From contig NZ_JANKZL010000004.1 of NCBI RefSeq assembly GCF_027568395.1, positions 248,001 through 312,000 of the forward strand: DNA of 64,000 nt, read 5' to 3'. The DNA is from Aminobacter sp. HY435. Its GTDB lineage: Bacteria; Pseudomonadota; Alphaproteobacteria; Rhizobiales; Rhizobiaceae. Below the pieces are notes generated by a model that was given only the letters and a program-made list of their open reading frames with translations, was not told the DNA's origin and made no database searches. Positions 62,777 to 64,000 of this stretch are shown here, piece after piece. Numbering within the stretch: position 1 is the stretch's first letter; the number at the start of each line of letters is the position of its first letter. The position numbers and the translations under genes are program-made.

Positions 62777-63493
62777 ATGAATCGCAAATACATGGCGCTG
62801 ATGCTTGCAGCAGCGCTCGCGCTTCCCGCCGCTGCCGCGCGCGCCGACAACCAGCCGCCGCCGCGCATCATCGTCACCGGCGAAGGCGAGGCCAGCGCGG
62901 CTCCCGATTTGGCATTGCTTTCGCTCTCGGTGATGCGCGAGGCCAAGACCGCGCGCGAGGCGCTCGACGCCAACAACGAGGCGATGGCCGCAGTCATTGC
63001 GGCGATGAAGGCCGCCGGCATTGCCGACCGCGATCTCCAGACCTCGGGCATCCAGATTTCGCCGCGCTACAATTTCACCAACAATACCGACGGCAGCCAG
63101 ACGGCGGAACTGGTTGCCTACCAGGTCACCAACACGCTCTCGGTGCGCATCCGCGACATCGCCAAGGCCGGCGAAGTGCTCGACAAGGCGGTTTCGCTCG
63201 GCGTCAACCAGGGTGGCGGCATCACCTTTGCCAATGACGATCCGTCCAAGATCATCACCGAGGCGCGCAAGCTGGCGGTCGCCGACGCCATCGCCAGGGC
63301 CAAGGTTCTGGCCGAGGCGGCAGGCGTCAGTGTCGGCAAAGTGCTCGAAATCGCCGACCAGTCCTTCGTCGGGCAGCCGATGCCGATCCAGGCCAAGTCA
63401 TTCGATCGCGCCGGCGCCGCCGCAGTGCCTGTCGAAGCCGGCGAAAATGCCTACCGCGTGCAGGTCAACGTCATCTTCGAGCTGAAGCAGTAG
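62777..63493 (+). CDS. SIMPL domain (DUF541) periplasmic protein
   Basis: 238 aa. A signal peptide (MNRKYMALMLAAALALPAAAARA) is followed by the SIMPL domain: PRIIVTGEGEASAAPDLALL, then DLQTSGIQISPRYNF, and a C-terminal KSFDRAGAAAVPVEAGENAY block closing with QVNVIFEL. GGAGAA precedes the ATG at 62777. The family is periplasmic or outer-membrane-associated with a poorly defined protective role. Confidence 0.92.
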   Translation: MNRKYMALMLAAALALPAAAARADNQPPPRIIVTGEGEASAAPDLALLSLSVMREAKTAREALDANNEAMAAVIAAMKAAGIADRDLQTSGIQISPRYNFTNNTDGSQTAELVAYQVTNTLSVRIRDIAKAGEVLDKAVSLGVNQGGGITFANDDPSKIITEARKLAVADAIARAKVLAEAAGVSVGKVLEIADQSFVGQPMPIQAKSFDRAGAAAVPVEAGENAYRVQVNVIFELKQ

Positions 63494-63508
63494 CCAAAGG
63501 CCCTCCCG

Positions 63509-63540
63509 CACCCCGAAGACCGGCAGCGGCCTTCGGGGTG
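63509..63540 (+). terminator. Inverted repeat after the SIMPL gene
   Basis: A 10-bp perfect stem (caccccgaag / cttcggggtg) with a 12-nt loop just after the stop, without a T-run; probably part of the termination region. Confidence 0.45.
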
Positions 63541-63662
63541 AGCGTGTGCCCTCGGGCGAGGAAAAGCGTGACGCGGTTTTCCGTTCGGAATTGCGGCAAG
63601 ACAAGAGCGCGAATCGAAGCGAACAACACGCCAAACGCGCAATGAGACAACTTGAACAATGA

Positions 63663-63693
63663 AAAACCCCGGAGGCCAGGCCTCCGGGGTTTT
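63663..63693. terminator. Bidirectional rho-independent terminator
   Basis: A 14-bp near-perfect stem with a short loop, flanked by A-run and T-run, so it works on both strands. It separates the SIMPL gene from the convergent gene at the right edge. Confidence 0.85.
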
Positions 63694-63748
63694 GTTGGAG
63701 CCACCGCCCGACCCTGAGGTCAGGGGCTCCCGCTACTGTGGCGCTGGC

Positions 63749-64000
63749 TTACCAACGAACGACCGGGCAGTTGGGGGAGCGGGCGAAGCTGACCGAGATC
63801 CGTTCGCCGAACTTGCGGCCGGCAACCGTGATCGTGCGGCGATTGACATCGACGATGCGGGCGCGGCGCAGGCCCATGCGGTCGGCCTTGTCGAGCGCGC
63901 GGTCCGGCGAGCAGGCGCGGTTCCAGCGATCCTTCGGGCGACCCCAGCGGTTGTCGTTGCGATAGTCGTTGCGGTTGTCCCAGCGGCCGCCGCCGTGGCG
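63749..64000 (-). CDS. Conserved rhizobial small protein, C-terminal part (cut by right edge)
   Basis: The last 83 codons and TAA (63749-63751) are in the window; the start lies beyond 64000. The N-terminal visible part is Gly/Arg/Asn-rich (RHGGGRWDNRNDYRNDNRWG). The C-terminal domain reads CSPDRALDKADRMGLRRARI, followed by a VNRRTITVAGRKFGERI strand and a terminal Cys (NCPVVRW). Similar small exported proteins with this Cys/Arg tail are common in rhizobia; function unknown. A signal peptide would lie upstream and is not visible. Confidence 0.75.
   Translation of the reverse strand, partial: RHGGGRWDNRNDYRNDNRWGRPKDRWNRACSPDRALDKADRMGLRRARIVDVNRRTITVAGRKFGERISVSFARSPNCPVVRW

Overview
The window looks like chromosome of a high-GC alphaproteobacterium of the rhizobial order, most probably Mesorhizobium or a close Phyllobacteriaceae relative. 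The pointers are an Omp25/31-type porin, an Exo-style polysaccharide locus, the short GC-rich palindrome common between genes in that genus, frequent GTG/TTG starts, and codon use rich in GGC/GCC/CTG. No phage, transposase, plasmid or CRISPR signal was seen. The genus call is from recollection of gene types, not from a search.

Region 1 (1-14963) is the most unusual part. At the left edge the first 69 codons of a leftward gene carry the LEPR-XLL N-terminal signature of giant repetitive surface proteins. Next to it is a SapC-family gene (S-layer-associated family). Upstream on the same strand is a compact operon of O-methyltransferase, P-loop kinase, two unrecognised proteins that resemble each other, and a radical SAM enzyme. 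To the right, on the + strand, are a two-barrel outer-membrane protein, a DUF3467 protein and a tight four-gene unit: GAF-TM-HlyD fusion, PqqD-like/M50 protease/HlyD fusion, a shortened SecA-like ATPase and a small HlyD-type adaptor, followed by an SH3b protein. I read the four-gene unit as a candidate dedicated export machine for the LEPR-XLL protein; this is inference from gene order and domains.

Region 2 (15259-26944) has a 66-codon ORF, a Crp/Fnr regulator behind a hairpin-rich leader, a LuxR-type regulator with a degenerate receiver, and a modified-sugar cassette: aminotransferase, epimerase/dehydratase, DUF4910 protein, dTDP-sugar 3,5-epimerase, C-methyltransferase, RfbF-like nucleotidyltransferase and PIG-L deacetylase. 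A small unknown gene and a nucleoside deaminase follow.

Region 3 (27000-49225) is a near-complete Wzx/Wzy-type exopolysaccharide locus: pyruvyl transferase, two glycoside-hydrolase-like exported proteins, a flippase, seven glycosyltransferases (two visible paralogous pairs), a PhyH-like oxygenase, an outer-membrane export protein, an ExoY-like initiating transferase, an ExoP-like co-polymerase and an O-antigen-ligase/polymerase protein. The sugar cassette of region 2 plausibly supplies a precursor.

Region 4 (49693-64000) is ordinary metabolism and housekeeping: a CocE/NonD hydrolase co-transcribed with an oligopeptide-type ABC transporter, its LysR regulator and its binding protein, a sulfotransferase with a 69-bp tandem repeat, a small membrane protein, an MBL-fold alkyl-sulfatase-like enzyme, tRNA-Ile(CAU), a SIMPL-domain protein and the 3' part of a small conserved gene cut by the right edge.
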